The position numbers and the translations under genes are program-made. Under the pieces are notes generated by a model. It made no database searches. It saw nothing but the letters and a program-made list of their open reading frames with translations, and was not told the DNA's origin. A DNA stretch of 64,000 nt from Streptomyces iakyrus (GTDB lineage: Bacteria; Actinomycetota; Actinomycetes; Streptomycetales; Streptomycetaceae): assembly GCF_000717055.1 (NCBI RefSeq), contig NZ_JNXI01000019.1:62001-126000 (forward strand), written 5' to 3'. This document shows positions 1-9,451 of the stretch, one piece after another (within the stretch, counting starts at the first letter, position 1; every line of letters starts with the position of its first letter).

Positions 1-208
1 GCTCCCCCAGCTTGCCGAGCGTGGTCGGGCCGAAGGAGTCGGACAGGGCGGTGATGCCCATCTCGTACTGGAGCGCCCTGGTCAGGGCATACATCACGGG
101 CCAGCCGGTCTGGCCGTTCTCGTCCAGCTTGGATATGCCCAGCGTCGCGCCGTTGTTGTACGTGGTGTTGATGAATCTTTGGGCGCGCTGCACCATCTCG
201 TCTGCCAT
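1..208 (-). CDS. Glycoside-hydrolase-like (DUF1906-type) protein, 3' part missing
   Basis: Only the first 69 codons lie in the window; the rest continues past base 1. The ATG at 208 is preceded by a strong ribosome site (AGGAGG, 215-220 region). The visible part (MADEMVQRAQRFINTTYN, then TGWPVMYALTRALQYEMGI and LSDSFGPTTLGKL) reads like the peptidoglycan-binding-like N-terminus of Streptomyces proteins that carry a DUF1906 (Rv2525c-like) glycoside-hydrolase fold downstream. No signal peptide is visible. The catalytic part cannot be seen, so family assignment rests on the N-terminal pattern recalled from similar proteins. Confidence 0.7.
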   Translation of the reverse strand, partial: MADEMVQRAQRFINTTYNNGATLGISKLDENGQTGWPVMYALTRALQYEMGITALSDSFGPTTLGKLGE

Positions 209-533
209 GGGCTTCCTCCTGTCGTCCGGAAAGTGAGGCGGGGAGGAAAGCGGTGTCATCGCGGTGCGTTCGCTGTGCACGCCCACGTGTCCGCGCATGA
301 AGCGGCACGCCCTTGCCGGGACGTGCGCTGAGAAACCCCCCTCGTCGCGGCGGCCCAAGGGTCGGGAAGCGGCGCGCAGCGACTGTGGCGCGATCTTCCG
401 CCGCGACATGAAAGGGGTCAAGTCCGTTATGGGCGGTGGATGACGATGTGGCGGACCGTCAGGTTTTCTTTGTCATGCACTCGTGATGCATCCGGAATGC
501 AAATCGTGCACAACCTTCGGGTGGTTTCGGCGG
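209..533. other. Gene-free region with a small inverted repeat
   Basis: This 325-base stretch separates hutI from the truncated gene, both on the minus strand, and should hold the promoter of the latter. I see no credible ORF. An inverted repeat TGCAT-ccgga-ATGCA lies at 487-501, with a third TGCAT copy nearby at 477-481 on the complementary reading. On the minus strand a TTGACC occurs near 420, but no good -10 follows it. Confidence 0.4.
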
Positions 534-1748
534 TCAGAAAGCCCTTTCACCGCGCCACCAGACGCCGGTGACCAGGGGGACGCCGGGGCGGTAGGCGAGG
601 TGGACGTGGCTCGGGGCGTCGAGGAGGACCAGATCGGCGTACGCGCCCGGGGTGAGGCGGCCGATGTCGGTGCGCCGCAGGGCCGCCGCGCCGCCCGCCG
701 TGGCCGACCACACCGCCTCGTCGGGCGTCATCCCCATGTCCCGTACGGCCAGCGCCACGCAGAACGGAACGGACGAGGTGAAGGACGAGCCGGGGTTGCA
801 GTCCGTGGACAGCGCGACCGTGACACCGGCGTCCAGCAGCCGCCGGGCGTCCGGCCATGCGGCCCGAGTGGAGAACTCGGCACCGGGCAGCAGCGTCGCG
901 ACCGTCCGGCTGTCCGCCAGGGCGTCCACGTCCGCGTCCGTGAGGTGGGTGCAGTGGTCGGCGCTGGCCGCGTCGAGTTCGACCGCGAGCTGCACGCCGG
1001 GGCCGTAGGAGAGCTGGTTGGCGTGGATGCGGGGGTGCAGGCCCCGGGCCTTGCCGGCGGTGAGGATCGCGCGGGCCTGGTCGCCGTCGAAGGCGCCCTT
1101 CTCGCAGAACACGTCGATCCAGCGGGCGTGCGGGGCGCAGGCGTCGAGCATCTCGCCGGTGACCAGGGCGACATAGCGGGCCGGGTCCTCGGCGTGGTCC
1201 GGCGGGACGATGTGCGCGCCGAGGTAGGTGACCTCGTCGGTGTGGGCGGCGGCGATGCGCAGGGCGCGGGCCTCGTCCTCGACGGTCAGGCCGTAGCCGG
1301 ACTTGGTCTCGAAGGTGGTGGTGCCCTGGCGGAGGGCTTCGGCGAGGTAACGGGTGACGTTGGCTTCGAGTTCCTCGTCGCTCGCCGCCCGGGTGGCCGC
1401 GACGGTGGTGCGGATGCCGCCCGCGCTGTAGGGGCGCCCGGACATGCGGGCGTTGAACTCCTGCGTCCGGTCGCCCGCGAAGACGAGGTGGGAGTGGGAG
1501 TCGACGAAGCCAGGCAGGACCGCCCGGCCGCCGGCGTCGACCCGATTGTCAGTGGCGGGTGCTTTCCTGTGATCACCGGTCCACGCGATGCGGTCGCCCT
1601 CGATGACGACGGCCGCGTCCTGGATCAGTCCGAGGGGGGAATTGTCACCGAGGGAGGGGTCGTTGGTGACCAGGCTGGCGATGTTCGTGATGAGCGTGCT
1701 TGCGGTGCTCGCGGAGTGGGCGGGGCTGACGGTCGTCGCGTTGCTCAT
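534..1748 (-). CDS. hutI: Imidazolonepropionase (HutI)
   Basis: 404-residue cytoplasmic amidohydrolase opening the ring of 4-imidazolone-5-propionate to give N-formimidoyl-L-glutamate, the third step of histidine degradation. The amidohydrolase metal motif [15 protein letters not shown] is present, followed by FETKSGYGL, the HANQLS histidine region and STDCNPGSS with the catalytic Asp, all typical of HutI. Length fits the family (about 400). The ATG at 1748 was chosen because AAGGA stands 4 bases upstream; an alternative ATG at 1829 would overlap the hutF stop as ATGA and add 27 Ala/Pro-rich residues not expected in the family. Last gene of the hutU-M20-hutF-hutI operon. Confidence 0.95.
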   Translation of the reverse strand: MSNATTVSPAHSASTASTLITNIASLVTNDPSLGDNSPLGLIQDAAVVIEGDRIAWTGDHRKAPATDNRVDAGGRAVLPGFVDSHSHLVFAGDRTQEFNARMSGRPYSAGGIRTTVAATRAASDEELEANVTRYLAEALRQGTTTFETKSGYGLTVEDEARALRIAAAHTDEVTYLGAHIVPPDHAEDPARYVALVTGEMLDACAPHARWIDVFCEKGAFDGDQARAILTAGKARGLHPRIHANQLSYGPGVQLAVELDAASADHCTHLTDADVDALADSRTVATLLPGAEFSTRAAWPDARRLLDAGVTVALSTDCNPGSSFTSSVPFCVALAVRDMGMTPDEAVWSATAGGAAALRRTDIGRLTPGAYADLVLLDAPSHVHLAYRPGVPLVTGVWWRGERAF

Positions 1749-1825
1749 GGCGTCCTTGGTGGCCTGGTCGGCGGTGGGGTCGGGTTCGGGGGCGGAGGCG
1801 GGCCGCGCGGGCGTGCGGCCCGGGG

Positions 1826-3166
1826 TCATCCGCGCAGGGCTTCGACGGCGTCCGCGAGGGCTCGCGGCACGTCCGGTACGAGGGAGTGGACCCCGTCCCG
1901 TACGACGTGCCGACCTGCCACGACCGTATGCGACACGTCCGCTGCCGACGCGGCGAATACGGCCGTCTCGGCCCCGAGCCGCGGAAGCGGCCCTGCCGTC
2001 CTGACCGAGTCGAGCGCGATGGTGGTGAAGTCGGCGAGTGCGCCGGGCTCCAGGGCGCCCGCGTCCTCCCAGCCGAGGGCCGCGTGGCCGTCGGCCGAGG
2101 CCGCCCGCAGCAGGGCCGCCGCCGTCCAGTGACCTCGGGTGCGGGTGCGCAGCCGCTCGTTCAGCTCCATGGCCCGCGCCTCTTCGAGCAGGTCGATCAC
2201 GGCGTGGCTGTCGGAGCCGAGGGAGAGCGGTGACCCTTCGTTCTGGAGGGCGACGGCCGGTCCGATGCCGTCCGCGAGGTCCCGCTCGGTGGTCGGGCAC
2301 ATGCAGGTGCCGGTGCCGCTGCCGCCGATGAGGGAGATGTCCTCGGCGGTGAGGTGGGTGTTGTGGACGCCGGTGGTGCGCGGTCCGAGGACGCCGTGCA
2401 GCGCGAGGAGCTGGGTCGGAGTGCAGCCGTGGACCTCCCGGCACGCCTCGTTCTCGGCGGTCTGCTCGGACAGGTGGACATGGAGCGGGGCCCGCCGCTC
2501 CCCGGCCCACCGCGCGACGGTCTCCAACTGCTCTGCGGGCACGGCCCGTACGGAGTGGATCGCCGCGCCGATCCGTGCGTGGTCCCGTTCCTTGAGAAGT
2601 GAAGAGCGTGCGGCCCAGGCCTCGGCGTCCCCGTCGGAGAAGCGGAGCTGGTGGGTGGTGGGCGGTTGCCCGAAGCCGGAGGAGAGGTAGGCGGTGTCGA
2701 GGAGGGTGGTGCGGATCCCGGCTTCGGCGGCGGCCGCGATGAGGGCCTCGCCCATGGCGTTGGGATCGGCGTAGGGGGTGCCGCCGGGGGCGTGGTGGAC
2801 GTAGTGGAACTCGCCGACGGCCGTGATGCCGGCCAGGGCCATCTCGGCGTACACGGCGCGGGCGAGCGCGTGATAGGTGTCCGGGGTCAGCCGGTCGGCG
2901 ACGGAGTACATGACCTCGCGCCAGGTCCAGAAGGTGCCGGAGCCGACCTGGGCGCTGCCGCGCAGGGCGCGGTGGAAGGCGTGGCTGTGGGCGTTGGCCA
3001 GGCCGGGCAGGGTGAGGCCGCGCAGGGGTTCGGCGCCGGGCGGCGGGGCGGTCACCCCGGTCCGGACGGCGGTGATGCGGCCGTCGGCCGTGTCGAGGGC
3101 GACGCCCGGCTCGACGTGGGTGCCGAGCCAGGCGTGTTCCAGCCAGTACGTCTGCGTCACCTGCAC
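1826..3166 (-). CDS. hutF: Formimidoylglutamate deiminase (HutF)
   Basis: 446-residue amidohydrolase that deiminates N-formimidoyl-L-glutamate to N-formyl-L-glutamate and ammonia. Visible signatures: metal-binding [13 protein letters not shown], the GEFHYVHH segment, HVHLSEQ, the NTHLT histidine and GSDSHA near the end of the barrel. Length matches HutF (about 450). GTG at 3166 has AAGGA 5 bases upstream; GTG at 3160 overlaps the preceding stop as GTGA and is the alternative. The first codons overlap the end of the M20 gene by 10 bases, so translational coupling is likely. Its presence means this organism uses the formylglutamate route rather than direct formiminoglutamase. Confidence 0.93.
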   Translation of the reverse strand: MQVTQTYWLEHAWLGTHVEPGVALDTADGRITAVRTGVTAPPPGAEPLRGLTLPGLANAHSHAFHRALRGSAQVGSGTFWTWREVMYSVADRLTPDTYHALARAVYAEMALAGITAVGEFHYVHHAPGGTPYADPNAMGEALIAAAAEAGIRTTLLDTAYLSSGFGQPPTTHQLRFSDGDAEAWAARSSLLKERDHARIGAAIHSVRAVPAEQLETVARWAGERRAPLHVHLSEQTAENEACREVHGCTPTQLLALHGVLGPRTTGVHNTHLTAEDISLIGGSGTGTCMCPTTERDLADGIGPAVALQNEGSPLSLGSDSHAVIDLLEEARAMELNERLRTRTRGHWTAAALLRAASADGHAALGWEDAGALEPGALADFTTIALDSVRTAGPLPRLGAETAVFAASAADVSHTVVAGRHVVRDGVHSLVPDVPRALADAVEALRG

Positions 3167-4374
3167 GCGAGTCCTTCCAGTACGTCGGCGAGTGCGAGTA
3201 CCCCCGCCACGCAGTCGTCCTCGCTCGCGGACTCGGCCGGGGAGTGGGAGACGCCGGTGGGGTTGCGCACGAACAGCATGGCGGTCGGGATGCTCCCGGA
3301 CAGGATCCCGGCGTCGTGTCCGGCGCCGGTGCCGAGGACGGGGACCGTGAGGCCGGTGTCCGCGCCGAGGATGCGGGCGAGTTCGTCGCGCAGGGCGTGG
3401 TCGAACTCGACCACGGGGGTGAAGGACTCGCGGACGACGTCGAGGTCGATGCCGTGCGCGTCCGCGTAGCTCCGGGCCGCCTTCTCGATGCCGCCGACCA
3501 CGGTGTCGAGGCGCGTCTGGTCCTCGGCACGGGAGTCGAGCCAGCCGCGCACCAGGGAGGGGATGGCGTTGACGCCGTTGGGTTCGACGGCGATCTTGCC
3601 GAAGGTGGCGACGGCTCCGGCGAGTTCGGCCTCGCGCCGGGCGGCGAGGACGGTCTCGGCGTAGGACAGCATGGGGTCGCGCCGGTCGGCGAGCCGGGTG
3701 GTGCCGGCGTGGTTGGCCTCGCCGCGGAAGTCGAACCGCCACCGGCCGTGCGGCCAGATGGCGCTGGCGATGCCGACCCGGTCTCCGGACAGGTCCAGGG
3801 CCCGGCCCTGTTCGACGTGCAGTTCGACGAAGGCGCCGATACGGGCGAGCCGTTCGGGGTCCGGCCCGATGGCGTCCGGGTCGTATCCGGCCGCCTCCAT
3901 GGCCCGCGGCAGTGTCACGCCGTCGCCGTCGGTGAGGCGGTGGGCCTGCTCGCGGGTGAGCTGTCCGGCGGTGAGCCGGGACCCCACGCAGGCGAGCCCG
4001 AACCGGGCGCCCTCCTCGTCGCCGAAGTTCACGATGGCGAGGGGGCGGTCGAAGCGGGCGTCCCTGCCGCGCAGTTCGTCCAGCGCGGCGAAGGCGGACA
4101 CGACTCCGAGGGGCCCGTCGAAGGCGCCGCCGTCCGGCACGGAGTCCAGGTGCGACCCGGTGACGACGGCGTCGCCCTCGGCGGGGTCGCCCAGCCAGGC
4201 CCACTGGTTGCCGTTCCGGTCGACCTCGTGGGAGAGGCCCCGCGCGCGGGCCTGGTCCTCGAACCAGGCGCGGCAGTCGGCGTCGGCGTCCGTCCAGGCG
4301 AAGCGCCGGTAGCCGCCGGACGCGGAGCTGCGGCCGACCGGCAGCAGCTCCGCCCACATGCTGTGGAAACTCAC
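3157..4374 (-). CDS. M20-family amidohydrolase in hut operon, likely N-formylglutamate deformylase
   Basis: 405 residues of the M20 peptidase/N-carbamoyl-amino-acid hydrolase type. Di-metal ligands are visible in [28 protein letters not shown] and [10 protein letters not shown]; the lid/dimerisation segment shows [10 protein letters not shown] and the C-terminus has GAGHDAGIL and GVSHSP. By similarity it would be labelled allantoate amidohydrolase. It sits between hutU and hutF with GTGA overlap to hutU and a 10-base overlap with hutF, and no HutG-type deformylase is present in the operon. Streptomycetes are known to hydrolyse N-formylglutamate to glutamate and formate, so I infer that this is that enzyme. 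The start is GTG at 4374; an ATG six codons in is possible. Confidence 0.85.
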   Translation of the reverse strand: MSFHSMWAELLPVGRSSASGGYRRFAWTDADADCRAWFEDQARARGLSHEVDRNGNQWAWLGDPAEGDAVVTGSHLDSVPDGGAFDGPLGVVSAFAALDELRGRDARFDRPLAIVNFGDEEGARFGLACVGSRLTAGQLTREQAHRLTDGDGVTLPRAMEAAGYDPDAIGPDPERLARIGAFVELHVEQGRALDLSGDRVGIASAIWPHGRWRFDFRGEANHAGTTRLADRRDPMLSYAETVLAARREAELAGAVATFGKIAVEPNGVNAIPSLVRGWLDSRAEDQTRLDTVVGGIEKAARSYADAHGIDLDVVRESFTPVVEFDHALRDELARILGADTGLTVPVLGTGAGHDAGILSGSIPTAMLFVRNPTGVSHSPAESASEDDCVAGVLALADVLEGLACR

Positions 4375-6035
4375 GCGCCGTCACCCTCGCGCATCGGGAC
4401 GCGCACGCCCCGCTCCCCCGCCACCGACTCCGCGATGTCGTAGCCGGCGTCGACATGGCGGATGACGCCCATGCCGGGGTCGTTGGTGAGCACCCGGCGG
4501 ATCTTCTCGCCCGCGAGCGGGGTGCCGTCGGCCACCGTCACCTGGCCGGCGTGGATCGACCGGCCCATGCCGACGCCCCCGCCGTGGTGGATCGACACCC
4601 AGGACGCGCCTGAGGCCACGTTGACCATGGCGTTCAGCAGCGGCCAGTCGGCGATGGCGTCGGAGCCGTCGAGCATGGCCTCGGTCTCGCGGTAGGGGGA
4701 CGCGACGGAACCGCAGTCGAGGTGGTCGCGGCCGATGACGACCGGCGCGGCCAGCTCCCCGCTCGCGACCATGTCGTTGAACCGCTCGCCGGCCTTGTCT
4801 CGCTCGCCGTAGCCGAGCCAGCAGATCCGGGCGGGCAGGCCCTGGAAGTGGACGCGTTCGCCGGCCATCTTGATCCAGCGGGCCAGGGACTCGTTCTCCG
4901 GGAAGAGGTCGAGGACCGCCTTGTCGGTCTTGGCGATGTCGGAGGCCTCGCCGGACAGGGCGGCCCAGCGGAAGGGGCCCTTGCCCTCGCAGAACAGGGG
5001 GCGGATGTAGGCGGGGACGAAGCCGGGGAAGGCGAAGGCCCGGTCGTATCCGGCGAGCTGGGCCTCGCCGCGGATGGAGTTGCCGTAGTCGAAGACCTCG
5101 GCGCCGGCGTCCAGGAAGCCGACCATGGCCTCGACGTGCCGGGCCATGGACTCGCGGGCCCGGGCGGTGAAGCCGGCCGGGTCCTTGGCGGCGGCGTCGG
5201 CCATGTCCTCGAAGGCGGTGCCCAGCGGCAGGTAGGCCAGGGGGTCGTGGGCCGAGGTCTGGTCGGTCACGATGTCGATGGGGGCGCCCATGGCGAGGAG
5301 CTGCGGCACCAGCTCGGCCGCGTTGCCGAGGACGCCGATGGAGAGGGGGCGGCGGGCGTCACGCGCCTCGGTCGCCAGCCGGAGCGCGTGGTCCAGGGAG
5401 TCGGCCTTCACGTCGAGGTAGCGGTGCTCGATGCGCCGGTCGATGGCACGGGGGTCGCAGTCGATGCAGATCGCGACGCCGTCGTTCATGGTCACGGCGA
5501 GCGGCTGGGCACCGCCCATGCCGCCGAGGCCGGCGGTCAGGGTGATGGTGCCGGCCAGGGTGCCGCCGAACTTCTTCGCGGCGACGGCGGCGAAGGTCTC
5601 GTAGGTGCCCTGGAGGATGCCCTGGGTGCCGATGTAGATCCAGGAACCGGCGGTCATCTGCCCGTACATGGTCAGGCCGAGCTGTTCGAGGCGGCGGAAC
5701 TCCTCCCAGTTGGCCCAGTCGCCGACGAGGTTGGAGTTGGCGATGAGGACGCGCGGGGCCCACTCGTGGGTCTGCATGACGCCGACCGGGCGGCCGGACT
5801 GGACCAGCATGGTCTCGTCCTGCTTCAGCCCCTTCAGCGTGCGCACCATGGCGTCGAAGGAGCGCCAGTCGCGGGCGGCCTTGCCGGTGCCGCCGTAGAC
5901 GACGAGCTTGTCGGGGTGCTCGGCGACCTCCGGGTCGAGGTTGTTCTGCAGCATCCGCAGGGCGGCTTCCTGCTGCCATCCCAGGGCGCTCGGTTCCGTG
6001 CCGCGCGGCGCTCGGACGGGGCGGGGTCCTGACAT
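4371..6035 (-). CDS. hutU: Urocanate hydratase (HutU)
   Basis: 554-residue NAD-dependent urocanase, adding water to urocanate to give imidazolonepropionate. N-terminal [27 protein letters not shown], the NAD-binding [25 protein letters not shown], and C-terminal [11 protein letters not shown] are all canonical. The ATG at 6035 has AGGAGG 7 bases upstream; extending to 6086 would pass the operator-like repeat and is unlikely. First gene of the hut operon. No histidine ammonia-lyase gene is in the window, so hutH must be elsewhere. Confidence 0.97.
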   Translation of the reverse strand: MSGPRPVRAPRGTEPSALGWQQEAALRMLQNNLDPEVAEHPDKLVVYGGTGKAARDWRSFDAMVRTLKGLKQDETMLVQSGRPVGVMQTHEWAPRVLIANSNLVGDWANWEEFRRLEQLGLTMYGQMTAGSWIYIGTQGILQGTYETFAAVAAKKFGGTLAGTITLTAGLGGMGGAQPLAVTMNDGVAICIDCDPRAIDRRIEHRYLDVKADSLDHALRLATEARDARRPLSIGVLGNAAELVPQLLAMGAPIDIVTDQTSAHDPLAYLPLGTAFEDMADAAAKDPAGFTARARESMARHVEAMVGFLDAGAEVFDYGNSIRGEAQLAGYDRAFAFPGFVPAYIRPLFCEGKGPFRWAALSGEASDIAKTDKAVLDLFPENESLARWIKMAGERVHFQGLPARICWLGYGERDKAGERFNDMVASGELAAPVVIGRDHLDCGSVASPYRETEAMLDGSDAIADWPLLNAMVNVASGASWVSIHHGGGVGMGRSIHAGQVTVADGTPLAGEKIRRVLTNDPGMGVIRHVDAGYDIAESVAGERGVRVPMREGDGA

Positions 6036-6078
6036 GGGCTGCCTCCTGGTGGGTGCTCCCGACGGAATGTTGCTGACT

Positions 6079-6115
6079 CTATTCACATCCTGGCCTCATG
6101 AATAGGCCTAGTCAA
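6079..6115 (-). promoter_or_regulatory. hutU promoter with operator-like inverted repeat
   Basis: On the minus strand TTGACT (6115-6110) and CAGGAT (6092-6087) are separated by exactly 17 bases, a good SigA-type promoter 50 bases before the hutU ATG. A perfect 7-bp inverted repeat, TGAATAG at 6099-6105 and CTATTCA at 6079-6085 with a 13-base spacer, brackets the -10 box, the position expected for a repressor. CTATTCA recurs upstream of the RpiR regulator gene (9307-9313). Confidence 0.6.
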
Positions 6116-6164
6116 TACGTCGGGGTGTCGGCCGCGGCGGTGCGGTGGGTGTTTGGCTGGATGC

Positions 6165-7538
6165 ATGGGCGCACACATCGAGGCGGAAGACGCGGGCGAC
6201 GACGGAGCCGGGCGGGCGGCCCGGCGGGACGAGGCGGTGCGGGCAGCCGTGGAGCAAGGACTGCTCGGGCCCGGCAGCCCCATCGTCGGGCTGCTGGACG
6301 TCACGGGCATCCGGGAGTCGGCGGCGGAGCTGCGGGCGGCGTTCGCCGCGGTGGTGGCGCCGGGCACACCCGTGCTGCACGCCTTCGCGGTGAAGGCGAC
6401 CCCGCTGGTGCCGGTGCTGCGGCTGCTGCGGGAGGAGGGGGTCGGCGCGGAGGTCGCGAGCCCCGGTGAGCTGGCCCTGGCGCGGGCGGCGGGCATGCCG
6501 GTGGAGACGACGGTGCTCGACTCGCCTGCGAAGACCCCGGCCGAGCTGCGCGAGGCGCTGTCCCTGGGCATCGCCGTCAACGCCGACAATCCGCAGGAGC
6601 TGGACCGCATCGACACCCTGATGCGGTCGGGGGCCGGCCGCTCCCCTCTCGGAATCCGAGTGAACCCGCAGGTCGGGGGCGGTTCCATCGAGGCGTTGTC
6701 CACGGCGACGGCCACCTCGAAGTTCGGGGTCGCGCTGCGCGACGAGGGGGCCCGGGAGTGGGTCGTCCAGGCGTATCTGGACCGGCCGTGGCTGACCCGC
6801 CTGCACGCGCACACCGGCTCCCAGGGCATCCCGCTGTCCCTGCTGGCGCGGGGCGTGGCGGAGACGTACGCGCTGGCGGAGGAGATCAACCGGCGGGCCG
6901 GGCGGCGGCAGGTCGACACGCTCGACATCGGCGGCGGCCTGCCGGTGAACTTCGCGTCGGACGCGACGACCCCGACGTACGCGCAGTACGCGCGGATGCT
7001 GGCCCGGGAGGTGCCGGGGCTGTTCGACGGGCGGTACGGGCTGGTCACCGAATTCGGGCGGTCACTGCTGGCGAAGCACGGGACGGTGGTGGCGCGCGTC
7101 GAGTACGCGAAGACCTCCGGCGGACGGGCCGTGGCGGTGACGCATGCCGGGGTGCAGGTGGCCGCGCGGACGGTGTACGCGCCGGGGAGCTGGCCGTTGC
7201 GCATCGCCGCGTACGACGAGAAGGGGCGGCCGAAGGAGGGGCCGGTGGTGGTGCAGGACGTCGCGGGGCCGGCCTGTTTCGCGGGGGACCTGCTGGCGGA
7301 GGGCCGGTCCATGCCGCTGCTGGAGCAGGGGGACTACGCGGCGGCACTGGACACAGGGGCGTACTACTTCGCGCACCACTACGGCTACAACTCGCTGGTG
7401 CGGCCCGGGGTGTACGGGTTCGGGCCGGGCGGTCGCTTCGCGGTGGTGCGGCGGGCGCAGACCGTGGAGGAGGTCGTCGCCGAGTCGGGTGGGGCGGAGG
7501 TGGATGCGCTGACGCGAGCGGGGTGGGGGGTTCCGTAG
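6165..7538 (+). CDS. Diaminopimelate-decarboxylase-like PLP enzyme (fold III)
   Basis: 457 residues, divergent from hutU. Alanine-racemase-fold PLP enzyme: HAFAVKA with the Schiff-base lysine at residue 77, HTGSQG, the glycine-rich LDIGGGLPVNF that holds the phosphate, EFGRSLLAK, and the CFAGDLL and GAYYFAHHYGYNS segments in the places where decarboxylases carry their catalytic Cys and Tyr. It is clearly related to DapC/LysA-type decarboxylases, but there is no lysine-biosynthesis context, so the substrate is unknown. ATG at 6165 was chosen over an ATG 12 bases upstream because similarity begins later and neither has a strong ribosome site. The last codons lie inside a 102-bp tandem repeat. 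Confidence 0.8.
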   Translation: MGAHIEAEDAGDDGAGRAARRDEAVRAAVEQGLLGPGSPIVGLLDVTGIRESAAELRAAFAAVVAPGTPVLHAFAVKATPLVPVLRLLREEGVGAEVASPGELALARAAGMPVETTVLDSPAKTPAELREALSLGIAVNADNPQELDRIDTLMRSGAGRSPLGIRVNPQVGGGSIEALSTATATSKFGVALRDEGAREWVVQAYLDRPWLTRLHAHTGSQGIPLSLLARGVAETYALAEEINRRAGRRQVDTLDIGGGLPVNFASDATTPTYAQYARMLAREVPGLFDGRYGLVTEFGRSLLAKHGTVVARVEYAKTSGGRAVAVTHAGVQVAARTVYAPGSWPLRIAAYDEKGRPKEGPVVVQDVAGPACFAGDLLAEGRSMPLLEQGDYAAALDTGAYYFAHHYGYNSLVRPGVYGFGPGGRFAVVRRAQTVEEVVAESGGAEVDALTRAGWGVP

Positions 7539-7732
7539 GGTTTCGGCCGCGCGAGCGTCGTGGCTTGGCGCGCAGTTCCCCGCGCCCCTGGGTGGGCACG
7601 CCGCCGCCGGATGACGCGAGCCGGGTGGGGGGTTCCGTAGGGTTTCGGCCGCGCGAGCGTCGTGGCTTGGCGCGCAGTTCCCCGCGCCCCTGGGTGGGCA
7701 CGCCGCCATCGGATGACGCGAGCGCCCTGGGA
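7511..7732. repeat. 102-bp tandem direct repeat, slightly over two copies
   Basis: GACGCGAG recurs at 7511, 7613 and 7715, and the sequence between is nearly identical, giving a 102-bp period. The unit includes GCGCAGTTCCCCGCGCCCCT, a phrase that I recognise as a very common Streptomyces intergenic element. The first copy begins within the 3' end of the PLP-decarboxylase gene and carries its stop codon; after the second copy a degraded third copy (agttcctcgcgccccc) can be seen. Confidence 0.85.
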
Positions 7733-7773
7733 AGAGTTCCTCGCGCCCCCGGGGGCGGCGGCCCGTCGTTCGG

Positions 7774-8358
7774 TCAGACCAGCGCCGGCGATTTCCGTCG
7801 CGCGCCTCCCGGGTCCGCGTCCCCCGCTGCGATGCCCGTGCTGCGGTACGCCTTCACGCGCTTGCCGGCCGGGTGCGCCGCTCCCCCGCGCAGCCAGTCC
7901 ACGCGGACCCACAGCAGCGCCTCGTCGGCCCGCTCCCGGCGGCCCAGCCAGGCGGACTTCAGCCACAGGCCCGCTCCGCAGCCGGCCAGCAGCATGCCCC
8001 CGGCCGCCGGGGCCGCGAACGCGCTGCCGAGGGCGGCGAGGAAGGTGAGCAGGAGCCACCAGCGGTGGCCCCGGCGCCAGTTGCGTACCGTGACCGCGCG
8101 GTCCTGGAGCACGTCGTGCTTGCCGGCCTTGGACGCGGCGGCGGCCAGGGCCGCGTAGCGCTTACGGCGTCCGCAGGCCACCACCGCCGTCGCCAGAAGG
8201 AACAGCGCCGCCCCGGCCAGGACGCCGATGCGGCGTCCGGTCAGGCCCGGCGCGAGCAGGCCGATGCCCGCCGCGAGCACGCCCAGCCACCACAGCGGGG
8301 CCGCCCCCGCCCGTACGACGACGGCCACCCGGGCCAGTCCCTGTCCTCCGCGTGTCAC
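7774..8358 (-). CDS. Integral membrane protein of unknown function
   Basis: 194 residues. Hydrophobic segments are visible at about 22-38, 42-62, 97-112 and 117-132 (for example LWWLGVLAAGIGLLAPGL and VLAGAALFLLATAVVACG), so four membrane helices in two hairpins are likely, with a basic loop (CGRRKRYAALAAAASKAGKH) between the pairs and a basic C-terminal tail. GTG at 8358 follows GGAGG with 6-7 bases spacing. I do not recognise a family. It lies between the PLP-decarboxylase gene and the RpiR regulator, tail to tail with the former and in the same direction as the latter. Confidence 0.75.
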   Translation of the reverse strand: MTRGGQGLARVAVVVRAGAAPLWWLGVLAAGIGLLAPGLTGRRIGVLAGAALFLLATAVVACGRRKRYAALAAAASKAGKHDVLQDRAVTVRNWRRGHRWWLLLTFLAALGSAFAAPAAGGMLLAGCGAGLWLKSAWLGRRERADEALLWVRVDWLRGGAAHPAGKRVKAYRSTGIAAGDADPGGARRKSPALV

Positions 8359-8446
8359 GTCCAGCCTCCGTCCGGTCTGCGAAGCCTCGGGGAGACGTAC
8401 GGTAGCGACGCCACGTGAGATGAGTCTGAGAAAATGCGCGCGTCCG

Positions 8447-9289
8447 TCAGTCGACGAACAGGCCCCGCGCAGCCGCCTTCGTGTCGAACTCCTCCAAGCG
8501 CGACTGGGCCTGCGGCAGGTCGTCGCACATGGCCTCCAGCAGGACCCGGCCGAGCAGCATCGGCGCGCAGGCCGTGTCGAAGGCGAGGCCGGTGCCGACC
8601 GCGGCGGGCAGCAGCAGGTCGGACACCTTGGCGACGGGTGCGAACGCGGAGTCGGCGACCGTGACGACGGTCAGGCCGGCCTCCTTGGCGTAGGCGAGGG
8701 TGTCGACGACCTCGCGGGGGTGCCGGGGCAGCGCGAAACAGAGCAGTGCGCTCGCGCCGGCCCGCACGGCGGCGTCGATGCGGTCCTGGAGCATCGTGCC
8801 GCCCTCGCCGAGCAGCCGTACGTCCGGGTGGACCTTGGCGGCGAAGTAGGCGAAGCCGTGCGCCTGGGCGGCGGCCGCCCGCAGGCCGAGGACGAGCAGC
8901 GGCCGGGAGGCCGCGAGGAGGTGCCCCGCGCGCTGGACGGGCGCGGGATCGGCCAGTGCCTCCGCCAGGTGCCGCAGGTTCTCGATCTCGGCCTCGACGG
9001 CCTGCTGGTACTCGTTGTGGGCCCCGGCCTCCGCGGCGGGTTCGGCGGGGGCGACCTCGCGCAGATGGCGGCGCAGGGCGGGGTAGCCGTCGAAGCCGAG
9101 GGCGACGGCGAAGCGGGTCACGGACGGCTGGCTGACCCCGGCCAGCTCGGCGAGCTCCACACTCGACAGGAACGGCACGTCGGCCGCGCGCCGCACCATG
9201 CTGTGCGCGATGCGCCGCTGGGTCGGCGTCAGCCGGTGGCCCTCGAAGAGCGCCTGGAGCCGCGCGGCAGGGCTGTCGCTCACGCTCAT
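8447..9289 (-). CDS. RpiR/MurR-family transcriptional regulator (HTH plus SIS)
   Basis: 280 residues. N-terminal HTH of the RpiR type (SSVELAELAGVSQPSVTRFAVALGFDGYPALRRHL, given here only in part as ELAGVSQPSVTRFAVALGF, residues about 48-66), then a sugar-isomerase (SIS) ligand domain at about 120-255 with VLGLRAAAAQAHGFAYF and LCFALPRHPREVVDTLAYA. SIS domains in this family usually bind phosphosugars, but several family members regulate amino-acid catabolism. The hut operon lies 2.4 kb away and its promoter shares a CTATTCA element with this gene's own promoter, so control of hutU is a reasonable guess. ATG at 9289; GGGGGAG stands 8 bases upstream. Confidence 0.85.
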   Translation of the reverse strand: MSVSDSPAARLQALFEGHRLTPTQRRIAHSMVRRAADVPFLSSVELAELAGVSQPSVTRFAVALGFDGYPALRRHLREVAPAEPAAEAGAHNEYQQAVEAEIENLRHLAEALADPAPVQRAGHLLAASRPLLVLGLRAAAAQAHGFAYFAAKVHPDVRLLGEGGTMLQDRIDAAVRAGASALLCFALPRHPREVVDTLAYAKEAGLTVVTVADSAFAPVAKVSDLLLPAAVGTGLAFDTACAPMLLGRVLLEAMCDDLPQAQSRLEEFDTKAAARGLFVD

Positions 9290-9306
9290 GACGTGCTCCC
9301 CCTCGC

Positions 9307-9352
9307 CTATTCAGTAGCTGAGGATTCTGCATGAGCATATGCAGAGCGGCAA
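9307..9352 (-). promoter_or_regulatory. Promoter and palindromic operator of the RpiR-family gene
   Basis: On the minus strand TTGCCG (9352-9347), a 17-base spacer and CAGAAT (9329-9324) form a SigA-like promoter. Within it lies a perfect inverted repeat TCTGCAT (9326-9332) and ATGCAGA (9339-9345) with a 6-base spacer. A further CTATTCA at 9307-9313 matches an arm of the repeat in the hutU promoter. Autoregulation is the simplest reading. Confidence 0.55.
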
Positions 9353-9451
9353 GCCGGACCGGAGAACGGCCGCCAGACGACCGGTAACCCCCTGCGGAAC
9401 CGGGGGCTAACCCCAGTGCGCCCGGCGTCGCCCCTTTCTACCGTGGACGGC

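Noticed and set aside
483..2132. Long plus-strand frame opposite hutI and hutF
   Set aside because: Antisense to strongly supported genes, Gly/Asp/Val-rich composition typical of a complementary frame in high-GC DNA.
7511..7732. CRISPR array
   Set aside because: The 102-bp repeats are directly adjacent with no spacers of separate sequence and no cas genes nearby.
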